Source: Procambarus clarkii (Eukaryota; Arthropoda; Malacostraca; Decapoda; Cambaridae). From it: a DNA stretch of 64,000 nucleotides. The notes under the pieces were generated by a model. It ran no database searches. It was not told the DNA's origin and was given only the letters and a program-made list of their open reading frames with translations. Made by a program: the position numbers and the translations under genes. Location of the stretch: contig NC_091188.1 in assembly GCF_040958095.1 (NCBI RefSeq), positions 4,193,360 through 4,257,359 of the forward strand. The letters are read 5' to 3'. Shown piece by piece: positions 11,623-22,990 of the stretch. Within the stretch, counting starts at the first letter, position 1. Each line of letters opens with the position of its first letter.

Positions 11623-12065
11623 ATTAATTTCTGAGAACAAACCAATTTTTAATACACATTATGTTAAAATTGATGAATGCGTCTGGGGAGGATCGCCGCT
11701 GCTTTAAACAGCCTTGTGTGAGGCCGGGTTGGAAGTATGAAGATTGACATACAGAACCAAGAGGATTTTTTAACAATATAAACCTCAAGCAATTATGAAC
11801 AGGATACAAGTAATTAATATTGCAGTGATATGCATTGTCCTAGACATGACGGGAGACGATCATGGTCACAATAGACGAACGAGTCGAGTATTTACGAAAC
11901 GTGAATAAAATTACATTTTAATTCTAAGGAAGTCGACTAGAATACAATTGATGGTAAGTGGGAAGATGATTGTTAAAGCAGGATGTCGTAAGGGATGGCA
12001 CAAGAGCGCTGGTTTACATCACTGTATTGTAAACCAGTAGTGTGCGGAGGGGAGAAGGGGCGGGT

Positions 12066-12113
<48 letters not shown>

Positions 12114-13440
12114 GAGTCAGGGAATGTTACACACATGGCAGCTAACGTGAGGCAAGAGGGGGAGGGGGGAAGATGGAAGAGATGCGGTACAGAGGAGGGA
12201 TTATGTTGTCAAAGACATTGTTACCAGTGAAAGCGTTTTCCGGGATCTTAAAATATAACAATATTGTCGAGGATAAGTTCAAAGAAATAAGCGAGACGAG
12301 TGTAGCTACACAGTATTGTGTAGGTTATATAAACACGGCGAAAGTATGACGATTCCAGATACAACTGGAAAATACTTGAGGCAGTAATCGCCGGTTAAGA
12401 CGCAAAAAGGTAAGAACTGGCTGATATGGAGGAGTCAAACAAGTGTATCAACTTATGTTTAACGTCTGAAGTGCACACGCAATAACTAGAAGCAAATCTG
12501 TACAAGTTACGAATGAGGAAAGGCGGGTGGAAGAACTTTTAGATAATATTACAGGAAATGTGATGTTTTAACAGGCGGGTTAAACCACAGGTAACTAACC
12601 GTCTTTGTGGTTGGGTGTATGATGGAAACTGGAGAGAAAGCGGCCGAAATGTACTCATAAGTAATTATTATATTTGGGTCAGATTTTACAAGTGAAGACA
12701 CAACCTCCGGAGACAGATTAATATGATGAATAACATATAATGAATATAAAAGACTTTAATTGCTGAAAGAATTAAACAGAACTAAATCCCTGAAACCTAA
12801 CAAAGTATCACTGTGTGCTGTTGAAGGAATGTAAAGTAGATTTTGCTAAATTATTAGCAATCTATTCTTAAAGCCAATAACATTACCAATAGTCCAAATG
12901 GATAGCAAATATTGTTCCTGAATACCAACAAAGACGTCAAGATAGTCCACCAAAATCCAATATCCTCACCTAGTTCAGTTTGAAAAATGTTAATTATATA
13001 TAGTCTTTAATGGAGCCTTTTTAAGATATTGGGCGCAGGACAGTTTGAGTATGGAAGTAGACCACCACAAAACGTCCACCTGTACGACAAACTAATTTAA
13101 ACAAACTTAGATTTTACGAAATCTCTAGATATTACATCCTATAATATTTAAGGCAGGTTAAAATGATTGGAGAGCCGGATGGATGTATTAGAGAGTATGT
13201 AAATGTCACAGTGATGAGATCACGGGCTATGCGCCGCCAATCATAGTGGAGCGCCTCCAGGATATGTCTAGGAATCTCTGTAGGTATTTTTTTTAGTTCG
13301 ATTACCTATATTAGCACGTTCGCTGACGATACAAAATGAATGGAGTAGATTAGAGAGACACGGGAGACTGAGGCACTGCCCAAGGACCCTGATAACCTAG
13401 GAGCTTTGCCAGGAAGGGCTGACGATAACATGAGATGTTA
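11623..13440. other. Non-coding stretch
   Basis: No exon or element boundary recognised. A (CA)n run is at 12069-12111. Confidence 0.5.
12069..12111. repeat. (CA)n microsatellite
   Basis: About 21 CA units. Confidence 0.97.
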
Positions 13441-13487
13441 TGGAAGTCAACGCTGAGCCCCTATGGACGAGATAACCAGCATCTCAC

Positions 13488-13490
<3 letters not shown>

Positions 13491-13520
<30 letters not shown>
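13491..13520. repeat. (AC)n microsatellite
   Basis: Fifteen AC units. Confidence 0.97.
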
Positions 13521-13523
<3 letters not shown>

Positions 13524-13731
13524 TAACAGCGTGAGAATGTTTGGAAATATTCAAACACATGTTCTGGCTTTCAGTAGACAAATGAGACTGTCAAACAAGT
13601 TTTTGCAAAATTTGTCAATTCAGAGTCATGCATGGAGATATGCTTCAAGCACTTTCAAGACCCTCTTCGTGAAATTCCTATTTCAAGAGACGTGTAGACA
13701 GGAAGTTATTAATACTAAACTATGCCACTAC

Positions 13732-13749
13732 AAAGCTGCCGGCAGCTTT
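13732..13749. repeat. Perfect 18-bp palindrome
   Basis: The sequence aaagctgccggcagcttt equals its own reverse complement. No context suggests a function. Confidence 0.9.
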
Positions 13750-13804
13750 GGTAAGGGCAGAGTATGGGACCTACCTTGGTTTGGATGATACTAACTATTG
13801 GGTT

Positions 13805-13975
13805 TTGAAATTGAAATAAGTTTATTGAGGTAAAATACACACAAAGGGATGATGTAGCTCAAGCTATTCTCACCCCGTTCAGTACATCGTGTTAATACAT
13901 ACATAGACACACATCACAAACAATAAACATATTGCCAAACATTCTGAGAGATAAACATATACATTTCCTAACTAT
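13805..13975 (-). mobile_element. Retroelement 3' end, antisense
   Basis: Read on the minus strand the left edge ends with ctcaataaacttatttcaat, a polyadenylation signal followed by an A-rich end. This suits the 3' end of an inserted LINE or an old transcript. I recognise the block as a type of dispersed decapod repeat, but no second copy is in this window, so this is recall plus inference. Confidence 0.45.
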
Positions 13976-14112
13976 TGGGTTAATTACTCGGAAATGACAA
14001 TTATGAAACACGGGTGAAACCATATCAAATAAACGAGGAGATATTAAAAATTCTATAAGCGAGAAATACATGGGATGTAATAATAATCCAAGCTCTGTAT
14101 AACATGTTTAAG

Positions 14113-14222
14113 CAAATGAATAAATCCACAAGGGCCGTGATGAGGGTTCGAATCTACATCCACGATGATCCCAGACGCACCTTAGTCGATTGCGCCACGA
14201 CATGGTCTAAAGAATTGCAACC
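14113..14222 (-). mobile_element. tRNA-derived SINE, family B
   Basis: Contains aaatccacaagggccgtgat, then agggttcgaatctacatcc (the B-box in reverse) and agtcgattgcgccacgacat (the A-box side). Confidence 0.85.
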
Positions 14223-14745
14223 AAGAGTGCTGTGTGTATGCTTAATCAAATCAAGTTCTAGGAACATTGAGAAAATAAAATACAACCCAACAGGATAGAA
14301 TAACTTGGCTATTACTACAATTCATTTAATCTACAATTAAGTGAATTGTAGTGAATTAAGTGATTACTACAATTCATTTAATCTAATGTCTTAAGTTAAT
14401 GTGAAGATTGTAAGTGAGAAGGTGAGAGAGTGGGGAAGTGTGGTGTCCTTGGGGAAGGGGGGGGGAAGCCTAGCACTATCTTGCCGCTGCGGTTACAAGT
14501 GGTATTGAATAAAGATTAAGGAATTTAAACCTCAATGTTACTAGAAAACAGAAGGATCTTGGGAGATATGTTTACCATATACAAAATTCTCAGGAGAATT
14601 GATGGAACATAATGGCAACCTCGGAATGGGTGGCACACGAACATTGGTGCAAAGGTGGAAACTAAGTACCCAAATGAGCCATATAGAAGTTTGAAATAAT
14701 TTATTCAATGTCATTAGTGAACAAATATAATGCGCCAATAAGTGA
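14223..14745. other. Non-coding stretch
   Basis: Contains a direct repeat of attcatttaatctac at about 14320 and 14370, and a G run near 14455. No gene seen. Confidence 0.45.
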
Positions 14746-14900
14746 AGGAGGTAGAGGCAGACTCTACACTAGACTTCAAATATTGCTATGATAGAGCCCA
14801 ACAGGCTCTGGGAAAACTGTCACCTGTTGAATGAACGTAGAGAGGCTGGGCCAAAGTGCTGAAGTTCAATCTCTCGCAAGCAACAATTAGAAGAGTACCT
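14746..14900 (+). mobile_element. LINE-associated fragment
   Basis: Contains gatagagcccaacaggctct (a small hairpin), cacctgttgaatgaacg, and a degenerate version of the block gagaggcgggaccaaagagc seen intact at about 21877. It is a decayed copy of the same non-coding part of a LINE. Confidence 0.5.
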
Positions 14901-15187
14901 GGCATGCATGGTAAGTACACGCTCTAACATCTATACTGCTATCTCGGGTAAAACTGAAAGCAGTAATGCAGAGATGAGTAGCACTAAAGCGCTAAACACG
15001 AATACAGATGGAATGACTAACAAAGGTGTTGAGCTACAAGACAGGGCGACAAGAACACCAACAGCAGCAGCGGTGGTAATATTAGCGTCAACAAGGTCCC
15101 GCCTCCACTCCCCATTGTACACCAAACATCGCCACTGTCAACACAAGCCGCCCAAGGTGTGGAAAGTAGTGCTGGAGTATTGGCCCG

Positions 15188-15277
15188 CGGCAGGTGGGGA
15201 GCCCGGCAGGTGGGGAGCCCGGCAGGTGGGGAGCCCGGCAGGTGGGGAGCCCGGCAGGTGGGGAGCCCGGCAGGTGA
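15188..15277. repeat. Minisatellite, 17-bp unit, five copies
   Basis: The unit gcccggcaggtggggag is repeated five times. The open frames on both strands that cross it are artefacts. Confidence 0.95.
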
Positions 15278-15316
15278 TGGACGACACATGCTGCTGACGC
15301 GTTGTTGTTGTTTTAG

Positions 15317-15371
15317 ATTTAGCTACTCAGAACGAAATGTCCATGTAGCACGGGCTATGGTGAGCCCGTAA
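15317..15371 (+). repeat. Double-hairpin repeat
   Basis: Reads tagctactcagaacgaaatg, tccatgtagcacgggctatgg, tgagcccgtaa. It is nearly identical to the copy at 9157-9209. Confidence 0.8.
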
Positions 15372-17442
15372 TTGAGTTCGGTTATTCACGATAACCTTGT
15401 TACTGTGATATTTGGGTCAACGTTTTTAGATGGAGGTGGGGATTCCTCCTTTTTCCCCTGTTTCTTTTTGGCTTCTGTTTTAGTGCCCTGATTTTAGCTT
15501 TGTTTATTAACATTATCTTCATGGAGGATGTAGAATGCCATCAGCGTGCCACACTTTGCTCTCCAATTCACCTACGTCCCTGCGTAAGTTTTTCTGATGT
15601 CTTACGTCTTATGTATAATAACAAGAACGGCTATTTTACAAAATAATTGTCAGAAAAATATAAAATCTTGGTTTTTATATACTATATGATATAATGATAA
15701 ATTTATGTAGAGGAAAAACGATAACTGACAAGTCGCACAGACGTCTGCTGAACTTGTATACGTTAATATGGCGCACTCTAAGGGTTAAGACTTACCAGAC
15801 AATAGCCAGGCATAAAGCGAGTGCGTGGATGCATTAAGTGGCAAGAGTGCGTGACCGACAGCGTGTACACGCGCGTGCATAACCACCCCACTATGTAGCA
15901 ACTCACAATAGCGTGCGGGTGGCGGCATATCTTATCTTCTATGACTTTCGCTAACCTTTGTTTTACCAAATGTTTTAGCGGCAGTCCTGGTTTTTATTAA
16001 TACAATTGACCCTTGAAGTAGGGAATATGTCCGAGAGAGGAGAGAGAGAGAGAGAAACTGCAAGGAAGGCACCAGGGAGGAGAGGCAAATACTGAGCACA
16101 CACACACACACAGGCAGCTGCAACACGGCCCAAGACACTCCCCTTCATACGTCGGAGAAGCCGTAGCAAGCCACCGCCGCCACCACTTAAACCGACACAC
16201 CACCCCCACCAACAACCCTCTCCCCCACCCTCTCCCTCTCTCCCTTCCTCCCTCACTCAACAATCGCTACGCCCACGGGGGGGGGGGGGAGACTCTAGGT
16301 CACGCTCGCCCACCAACTTTCCACACAATATTTTTGTACCGCCAATGTAAACAAGGAACGGCACACCAGTGTCCAGGAGATTAGTGTGGTCCGTATATAC
16401 AGAAATTGTGGCAATGGTGTAAGTGTACGTAGTGTGGGAGGTTGTGGTGGTGGTGGTGGGTGTGTGGGGGGGGGGAGATGGTTGTTGGTTTAGAAGCGAG
16501 TGAGGGCGTGCGGGGAGTGAGAGAGAGAGAGCATGACAGAGGGAGCGAGACTACAGCAGTAAGGAGGATTATTACAAACTTCCTGACACAGTACCATCTT
16601 GGCTCAAGCCCAGCAAACCCCCTCCTCCCCCCCCCCCCCACCCTCCCCTCAAAGCCACCACCAGAGACCCCTCAATGCCACACTGTCAATACAAGCCAGG
16701 ATTACCGACTCGCACTTAATACTGAACATAAACAACACGCTTAATACTGTAGTTAACATACAAGACGGCCATCCTAACTGTTTAAGACGGGTCAATAATT
16801 GGGTCAAGACCAAGGTGAAGTGGCCTCCTCCCTGCTCGCCTCTGGTCTGGTGCCCTCAACACGCCTCAGTTATGTCAGGCAACACATGCAGGGGAAGGAC
16901 AAGAGTGACACTGATGTGGCAACTCTGCTCGCTTAGGACGAGTGAATGAACTCCAGGCAGGTGGCAGACGTTGCCACGAGCACACGCACTCTTAGTCCTT
17001 CACCAGGGGTCGTGGGACCGGCCGCCATCAACAGGTCATGAGAGACAGCAAGAGAGACAGAGACAGCTCATATAATTATCCCAGAGTCATGGACATCCAA
17101 CTTGCACGAGTAATTAACCCCAGTGTTCGCCCTATCATTTTCATAACAATTATACTCCGTGTAAGGAATTTGCAGATGTGTGTGAATCAATTAGCGTGAG
17201 CCATGAGCCGTGAGTGTGAAGAGCTCGGCTGCGTCTGGTGAACGCGTTCTCTCTCTCTCTCTCTCTCCAACACCGGAACACATTGTTAACTGTACGGGGG
17301 CCATGCCTCGGCTCTTCCTCCATACCTTAAACCCTTCATCTTACCTCCTCGTCTTACCTCTCCTCACCACCTCTCACCTTCACCCTCACCATCACCATCA
17401 CCACCCTTCACAACCCATCAACTCGTCCTCTCACAAATGAGG
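15372..17442. other. Non-coding stretch, simple-sequence rich
   Basis: Contains GA-rich and CA-rich patches (about 16035-16060, 16098-16112 and 16520-16532), G/C runs near 16277, 16466 and 16627, and a CT run near 17248. No exon recognised on either strand. Confidence 0.5.
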
Positions 17443-17760
17443 TCGCTTTTCGCTCGTATGCGCTACGGCCAAAAATGACAGCAAATTCAAAATGGAAAAA
17501 TAATTCAAAATAAATTTGGGAATTATTTTTCTCCAAAACAGCAAGTTAAGGGTCCTCTGGAAGGTTAGGAGGACAGGAAGTTCTCCTAAGGTCTGAAAAA
17601 ACGTCATGAAAACCGTTAATTGAAAGTTTCCTTCCCTAACCTAACAGCCTCAGCCAGAGGACCCAAAACAGAAAACGGGACATTACGTCACTTTTCATGA
17701 GCCGATTTCATTTTAAACTACGTTTTTTTTAGCCTGAGTGCGAATACGAGCGAAAAGCGA
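17443..17760. mobile_element. MITE-like element with 17-bp terminal inverted repeats
   Basis: It begins tcgcttttcgctcgtat and ends with the exact reverse complement atacgagcgaaaagcga. The inner sequence is also partly self-complementary: aagttaagggtcctctgg and tcctaaggtct on the left face tccttccctaacctaac and ccagaggacccaaaac on the right. There is no coding capacity. A related, more decayed copy is at 30350-30660. Confidence 0.85.
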
Positions 17761-18690
17761 TGTAATTTGTAATTAGACGAGTTGCAAAAAATATAAATAC
17801 TTATTATACAGAATTTCTGTACTGTTACGAACATGTCGAGAATCATTATCGTTTCCCAGTGTGTGAGGCTCAGTACTCTGGACCCGTGGTGGTCACCCCC
17901 TCTACCTGACCACCATAACCTTAGCCCGCGACATGCGGTAAACATTAACACGTGACAGTATTAACAATGTTCACTAGAAGAGTGCACAATACACCTGTGA
18001 GTAAGGAGCCAACACCACACACACACACCTGAAGTCACACCCCCGAGGTTACAGGTATGAGGACACGTCCACATACATACCCGACCCTGACCACACTAGA
18101 AGAAGGACCAAAGGTGATCTGATCACTACGTGTAAGATACTGATGTGGAATACATGCAATGGATATTCTTGTTTTCAGTTTAAGGATGGCAAGACGAGGG
18201 GGGACAGTTGGAAAACAAACGAATCTGAGACTCTTACAGAAATCCTTTTATCCGGTGCGGCTGGTGAAGGCATGACAATCTTGAAGCATAAGTGGTGCAA
18301 GACGGCCGCCTTGAAGAGAAAGCATGACAATGCAATAAATCCTTGAGACGTGTTAGTCAAAATTTAAAAAAAGAGCTGGGTGCCGGAGCCCTGGAGCTAG
18401 ACCTCACAACTGTGTGATATTCGCCTGCAATGAGCAGGACCCGTGCTGGGACAGCTACACACTACCCTTGTGACACAGGATGGTCAGGTACCCCTAATTA
18501 CAGTTGACCTTCAATAGTCACGACATGCATACACTTTTGGAATGATTAACGAATGTTGCCAAATCCCCATGACTCCATTAACTATAAAAGACACACTAGG
18601 TTTTAACGCTAAAGTAATTACATGTTAAATTAACTTCGGTATATTGCACACTTTTACCCGTTAAAAAAAAATATATTTTTTTTTTAATCC
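17761..18690. other. Non-coding stretch
   Basis: No exon or repeat boundary recognised. Confidence 0.45.
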
Positions 18691-18790
18691 GCTGAGCAAT
18701 CTTACATTGCGGAAACTCTTTCCTGGAAATCCAGGAAGGAAGCTCCGCTAAAATATTAGCGGTGTGTAGCACCTGCTGGAAGTCTTCCAG
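18691..18790. repeat. String of five short perfect hairpins
   Basis: Successive inverted repeats are gcaat/attgc (696-710), ggaaa/tttcc (711-723), tcctgga/tccagga (721-736), ccgctaa/ttagcgg (745-762) and ctggaa/ttccag (776-790), each with a loop of 2 to 5 bases. Hairpins 2 and 3 overlap by three bases, so they exclude each other. Such density in 100 bases is unlikely by chance. It may be the structured end of a retroelement (inference). Confidence 0.8.
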
Positions 18791-18977
18791 TGTTGTGACA
18801 ATACACAGGGAACACTTGTGCCTTCACTACTACAACCAGGGAACACCACAGTGTACCCAAGTACACAAAAACATTTCATGCTGGTGAAAGCAAAGTGTTG
18901 TCTCTCTCAAATACTCCCTGAAGATGGTACTCAAGTGATTGACTATACTGCCACGCGAGCCACTTCCGCGTCCGACC

Positions 18978-18979
<2 letters not shown>

Positions 18980-19018
<39 letters not shown>
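18980..19018. repeat. (CA)n microsatellite
   Basis: About 19 CA units. Confidence 0.97.
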
Positions 19019-19020
<2 letters not shown>

Positions 19021-20040
19021 TCCAGCTACCGGCGCATGTGGGTCACCAGGCCTGGTGTGTGGTGACACCGAGGTCACCAGGGCTGGTGTGTGGCGAGAGG
19101 TCACACCGAGGTCACCAGGACTGGTGGTGCAGAGCAAACATGCAGTGCTACCTTTGCTCTACAACCACACTGTGTAGCGCCACATTTGTGGAAGGAATTT
19201 GGAAGGAAGGTAGGTAGGTGTGTGTGGGGGGAGGGGGGGGGGTAGACGCATGTAGGGAAGCTTCAAGGAAGAGGAAGATAATGCTATACCACCTCCCATC
19301 ACCACTACTGAGTCTCCCTCAGTACACTACACATAGTATCTCGTATACTCTCTTCCCCGAGACAATATCGTAACACTAGTACCCCTCCACCTACAATAAC
19401 GCCATCTAAAGTAGCCCCCCCCCACCTACAAAATCGCCATCTGCAATAGCCCCACATACAATAATTCCATTTTAAGTAGCTCAAATCTACAAAACACCAC
19501 CACCACGAAGGCTACAATAGTCTCGTCTATAATAGTCCCCCGCCTAAAATAGCATCAGCTACAGTAGCCCCCCCCTTTACAATGCCACCACCTACAGCAA
19601 CCGCAATTAATGTAGTACAATCAACATTTCCTCCACAGAAGTAGCCATCGCTGGCCTCTCCGACAGATACCAGCATAAACTACAGGCAGACTATATACAC
19701 TGCCTTCATCTCTGCTTTCTTCAGCCGTGTCCTGAGCGTGGCCCGCCGTGGCGGGAGGACCCGTGCCCGGCCCGCCGTGTCATAACTGTAAACATTAACC
19801 CGGCACTTCCCGCGTGCCAGACACGGCACGTCTACTCCGAGTGATTTGGCGGGAACGTGCGTGTGGTGGTTGTGGGTTCCCTGTTGCTGTGTCGAGTAGA
19901 GTGAGTGAGTGAGTGACTGACTGAGGTGAGTGACTGAATGAGGTACAGTCGCCTCATACTGGTATTCTACCAGTACCAGGCGCCCCCTGTACACCAGCTG
20001 CTGTGAAAATTGCCTCTGATAACTATAACAATTTCTAGTG
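19019..20040. other. Non-coding stretch with decayed tandem repeat
   Basis: At 19380-19610 there is a degenerate series of units like ctacaatagccccc and cgccatct. A GTGA series follows near 19900. No gene seen. Confidence 0.5.
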
Positions 20041-20432
20041 TCCCTGGGTATAGTGTTATTTTCTAAATTCTTATGCCTCCACACTTTGATTTGATCTATG
20101 CCTCAGACAGCTCCGGGAAGACGTCTCGAAGGAACTTGAAGCCTGCCGACTCGTATCTAAGAGCCTTGACACTTTGTCCCACAAGTCGCCAGCCTTCAGG
20201 AACCTGTAAGACAGTCTTCCCTAAGCTGTCTGAGACACAGGTCAAAGCAAAGTTTATGGGGACCAGACCACACTAGAAAATGAAGGGACGACGACGTTTC
20301 GGTCCGTCCTGGAACATTCTCAAGTCGATTGTGGAGAAAGTTTAAAGTTAAATTCAGAAAGTTTATGGGCGGAAAAAAGCCATTTTCTACACTTTGGAGA
20401 CATAAGCCATCAGAAAATAACACTACCAGGGA
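20041..20432. mobile_element. MITE-like element carrying a nested insertion
   Basis: Ends are tccctgg plus agtgttattttct on the left and agaaaataacact plus ccaggga on the right, giving terminal inverted repeats of about 20 bp. The inner arms are partly complementary, for example cagctccgggaagac against gtcttccctaagctgtc. A 97-bp foreign unit is inserted at 20261-20357. A related element is at 35447-35757. Confidence 0.8.
20261..20357 (-). mobile_element. Hammerhead-like repeat, copy 2, with target duplication
   Basis: The 97 bases carry the same unit as 4989-5096, from gaccagaccacactag to caagtcgattgtg. They are flanked by the identical 12-base sequence aaagtttatggg at 20249-20260 and 20358-20369. 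The duplication shows this unit arrived as an insertion into an older MITE. The core stem in this copy has one changed base (gttcc against ggacc). Confidence 0.85.
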
Positions 20433-20940
20433 CAAAAAGTGGGTAACGTCATAATCACACAATGCTGTTTTTTGTGTGTAATTGGCAGGAAATTTCCCCC
20501 CCGGTCGTAACCGCGTGTGAATGCAGTAACCAGGTAATTACTGTGAGTTACACTTATGACAGTGAAGAATGATAACACAAAACATGTTATAATACCTGAA
20601 GACTAGGGTAGAGGACAGTCAATTTTGTTCGCGAGAATAATCACTGTCGGCTGGAACACAGCGGACATTTCAAGAGCAGAGAGAGGGAGAGGTAGAGGAG
20701 GGAGAGGCAGAGGAAGGGAGAGGATGTTGCAGAGGAGGAGGGAGAGGCAGAGGAGGAGGGAGAGGCAGAGGAGGAGGAGGGAGAGGCAGAGGAAGGGAGA
20801 GGATGTTGTAGAGAGAGAGGGAGAGGCAGAGGGAGGGGGAGACAGAAGGAGAGAGGGGGAGGGGCCAAGAGAGGCTGATGTGGGGGAGGTTAAGTTAGAG
20901 ACTCTGGGGGGAAAAAACAGAACTTCCCTGCCTTAATTTG
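20433..20940. other. Non-coding stretch with purine tract
   Basis: Bases 20680-20870 are almost purely A and G, a series of gagaggcagaggaggaggga-type units. A mirror-like purine tract can adopt unusual DNA structure (inference). No gene. Confidence 0.6.
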
Positions 20941-20995
20941 GTAAAACTATATGGAACTTATAATAAACAACAAAAGGAACAATGCTGGGGGAACT

Positions 20996-21702
20996 GTACA
21001 CAGGACAACTGTACACAGGACTACAACTGTACACAGGGGCCACAACTGTACACAGAGCCACAACTGTACACAGAGCCACAACTGTACACAGGACCACAAC
21101 TGTACACAGGACCACAACTGTACACAGGACCACAACTGTACACAGGACCACAACTGTACACAGGACTACAACTGTACACAGGACCACAACTGTACACAGA
21201 GCCACAACTGTACACAGAGCCACAACTGTACACAGGACCACAACTGTACACAGGACCACAACTGTACACAGGACCACAACTGTACACAGGACCACAACTG
21301 TACACAGGACCACAACTGTACACAGGACCACAACTGTACACAGGACCACAACTGTACACAGGGCCACAACTGTACACAGGACCACAACTGTACACAGGAC
21401 CACAACTGTACACAGGGCCACAACTGTACACAGGACCACAACTGTACACAGGGCCACAACTGTACACAGGACCACAACTGTACACAGGGCCACAACTGTA
21501 CACAGGGCCACAACTGTACACAGGGCCACAACTGTACACAGGGCCACAACTGTACACAGGGCCACAACTGTACACAGGGCCACAACTGTACACAGGGCCA
21601 CAACTGTACACAGGGCCACAACTGTACACAGGACCACAACTGTACACAGGACCACAACTGTACACAGGACCACAACTGTACACAGGACCACAACTGTACA
21701 CA
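20996..21702. repeat. Minisatellite, 18-bp unit, about 39 copies
   Basis: The unit is ccacaactgtacacagga, with a variable triplet gga, ggg or aga at its end; the variants cluster in blocks. Since 18 is divisible by three and no stop occurs in any frame, five or six frames stay open for 175 to 298 codons. These are not genes. The unit contains the palindrome tgtaca. Confidence 0.98.
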
Positions 21703-21864
21703 ACACCCACATATTAACCTTGCTGCGCCGCCGCTGGGGTGATGACAACCACCACCTTGACTACTTGCATGACAAGCCTCCCGCTATGTTGTCACCAACA
21801 CCCTCCCCCCCCCCCCACACACACACACAGTCACATCAATCACACACACGTCAATCAACTCTGT

Positions 21865-22660
21865 TGATTGACGGTTGAGAGGCGGGACCAAAGAGCCAGA
21901 GCTCAACCCCCGCAAACACAACTAGGTGAGTACACACTTTGCGCCCCAGTTCACTCATGTGACATGGAGCAACACATGGTTGGTAGAATTCAAACCAAAC
22001 AAGTGTAAGTTAATGAAGATGAGAAAGGGAGAAAAGAGACCAAGACTCGTCCAAAACTCGAGACCAAAAGAGAGAGGGTTAAGAGTGGGTATTATTCCAA
22101 CATTAACACCCGAGGTGTACACACACTCTAGTACATCGCCAGTACATGGGAACGCTGGCAAACATCTTAACAAAAAAATACTAAATCAGGACCCCTTCCA
22201 AGGCAATTTACACAGCTTTCGTTAGACCAATCCTGGAATTTGCAGTATCGGCCCGAAATCCGCATTTTCGTGAAGCATAAAACGAAATTGAAGTACAAAC
22301 GTTTGCACCAAAATTAATGCCACGGCTAAGAGCGCCAAGCTGTCAGGATAGATTAAGAAAAACTAGACCTCATATCCGTCGAGAAACAGGGGACTTGATC
22401 GCAACATACAAAATACTGAAGGGAACTGACAAGGTGGACATGGGCAGCGTCCTTATAGTGAGAGATAACAGGACGAGAGTACACAAGTGGAAGCTGGAAA
22501 ACGGAAATGAGTAAAAGAAATGTTAGGAAATACTCCCACCACCGTGTGTGAGGAGTCAACAAGAGCAATGCCCGGGAAGCTGTGGAAGCCACCTCCATCC
22601 ACAACGTTAAGGCCAAATTCGCCAAAGAATTCGTAGGTGAAAATAGTTCAATTATAACGC
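21865..22660 (+). mobile_element. Degenerate LINE reverse-transcriptase fragment
   Basis: After the non-coding block gagaggcgggaccaaagagc, translated pieces in shifting frames read VEFKPNKCKLMKMRKG, then GDLIATYKILKGTDKVD near 22392-22442, then sequence typical of the RT C-terminal region. The order agrees with a non-LTR retrotransposon of the kind that encodes a phrase like ERRERGDLIxTYKILxG. Several frameshifts and stops make it non-functional. A shorter related 3' part is at 41740-41990. Confidence 0.8.
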
Positions 22661-22756
22661 CACAACAGGTACAATAAGGGTATTAAAGGGGGCATAAAGA
22701 GTTAGACTTCACTTTCCAGTAGTGAGTGAGGCGAGTACCAGGACGGTGTGACGCCA

Positions 22757-22990
22757 CAGTGTAGGTCACACTCCACTATTTCTACCCCCACACCATCTAC
22801 CCTCATGCTCCAGGTCACACTCCACTACTTCTACCCCCACACCATCTACTCTCATGCTCCAGGTCACACTCCACTACTTCTACCCCCACACACACCCTCT
22901 ACCTTCATGCTCCAGGTCACACTCCTCTACTTCTACCTTCATGCACCAGGTCACACCCCTCCTACTTCTACCCCCGACACCATCTACCTT
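22757..22990. repeat. Minisatellite, about 50-bp unit
   Basis: Four to five imperfect units with ccaggtcacactccactact and tctacccccacaccatctac. Frames across it are artefacts. Confidence 0.85.

Noticed and set aside
14908-15297. Plus-strand frame of 129 codons
   Set aside because: Its second half is the 17-bp minisatellite and the first half has no recognisable domain.
19680-20084. Minus-strand frame of 134 codons as a possible gene end
   Set aside because: It enters the MITE at 20041, has no family match and shows no conserved pattern.
20933-21878. Long open frames of up to 298 codons on both strands
   Set aside because: They are translations of an 18-bp tandem repeat and exist in almost every frame.
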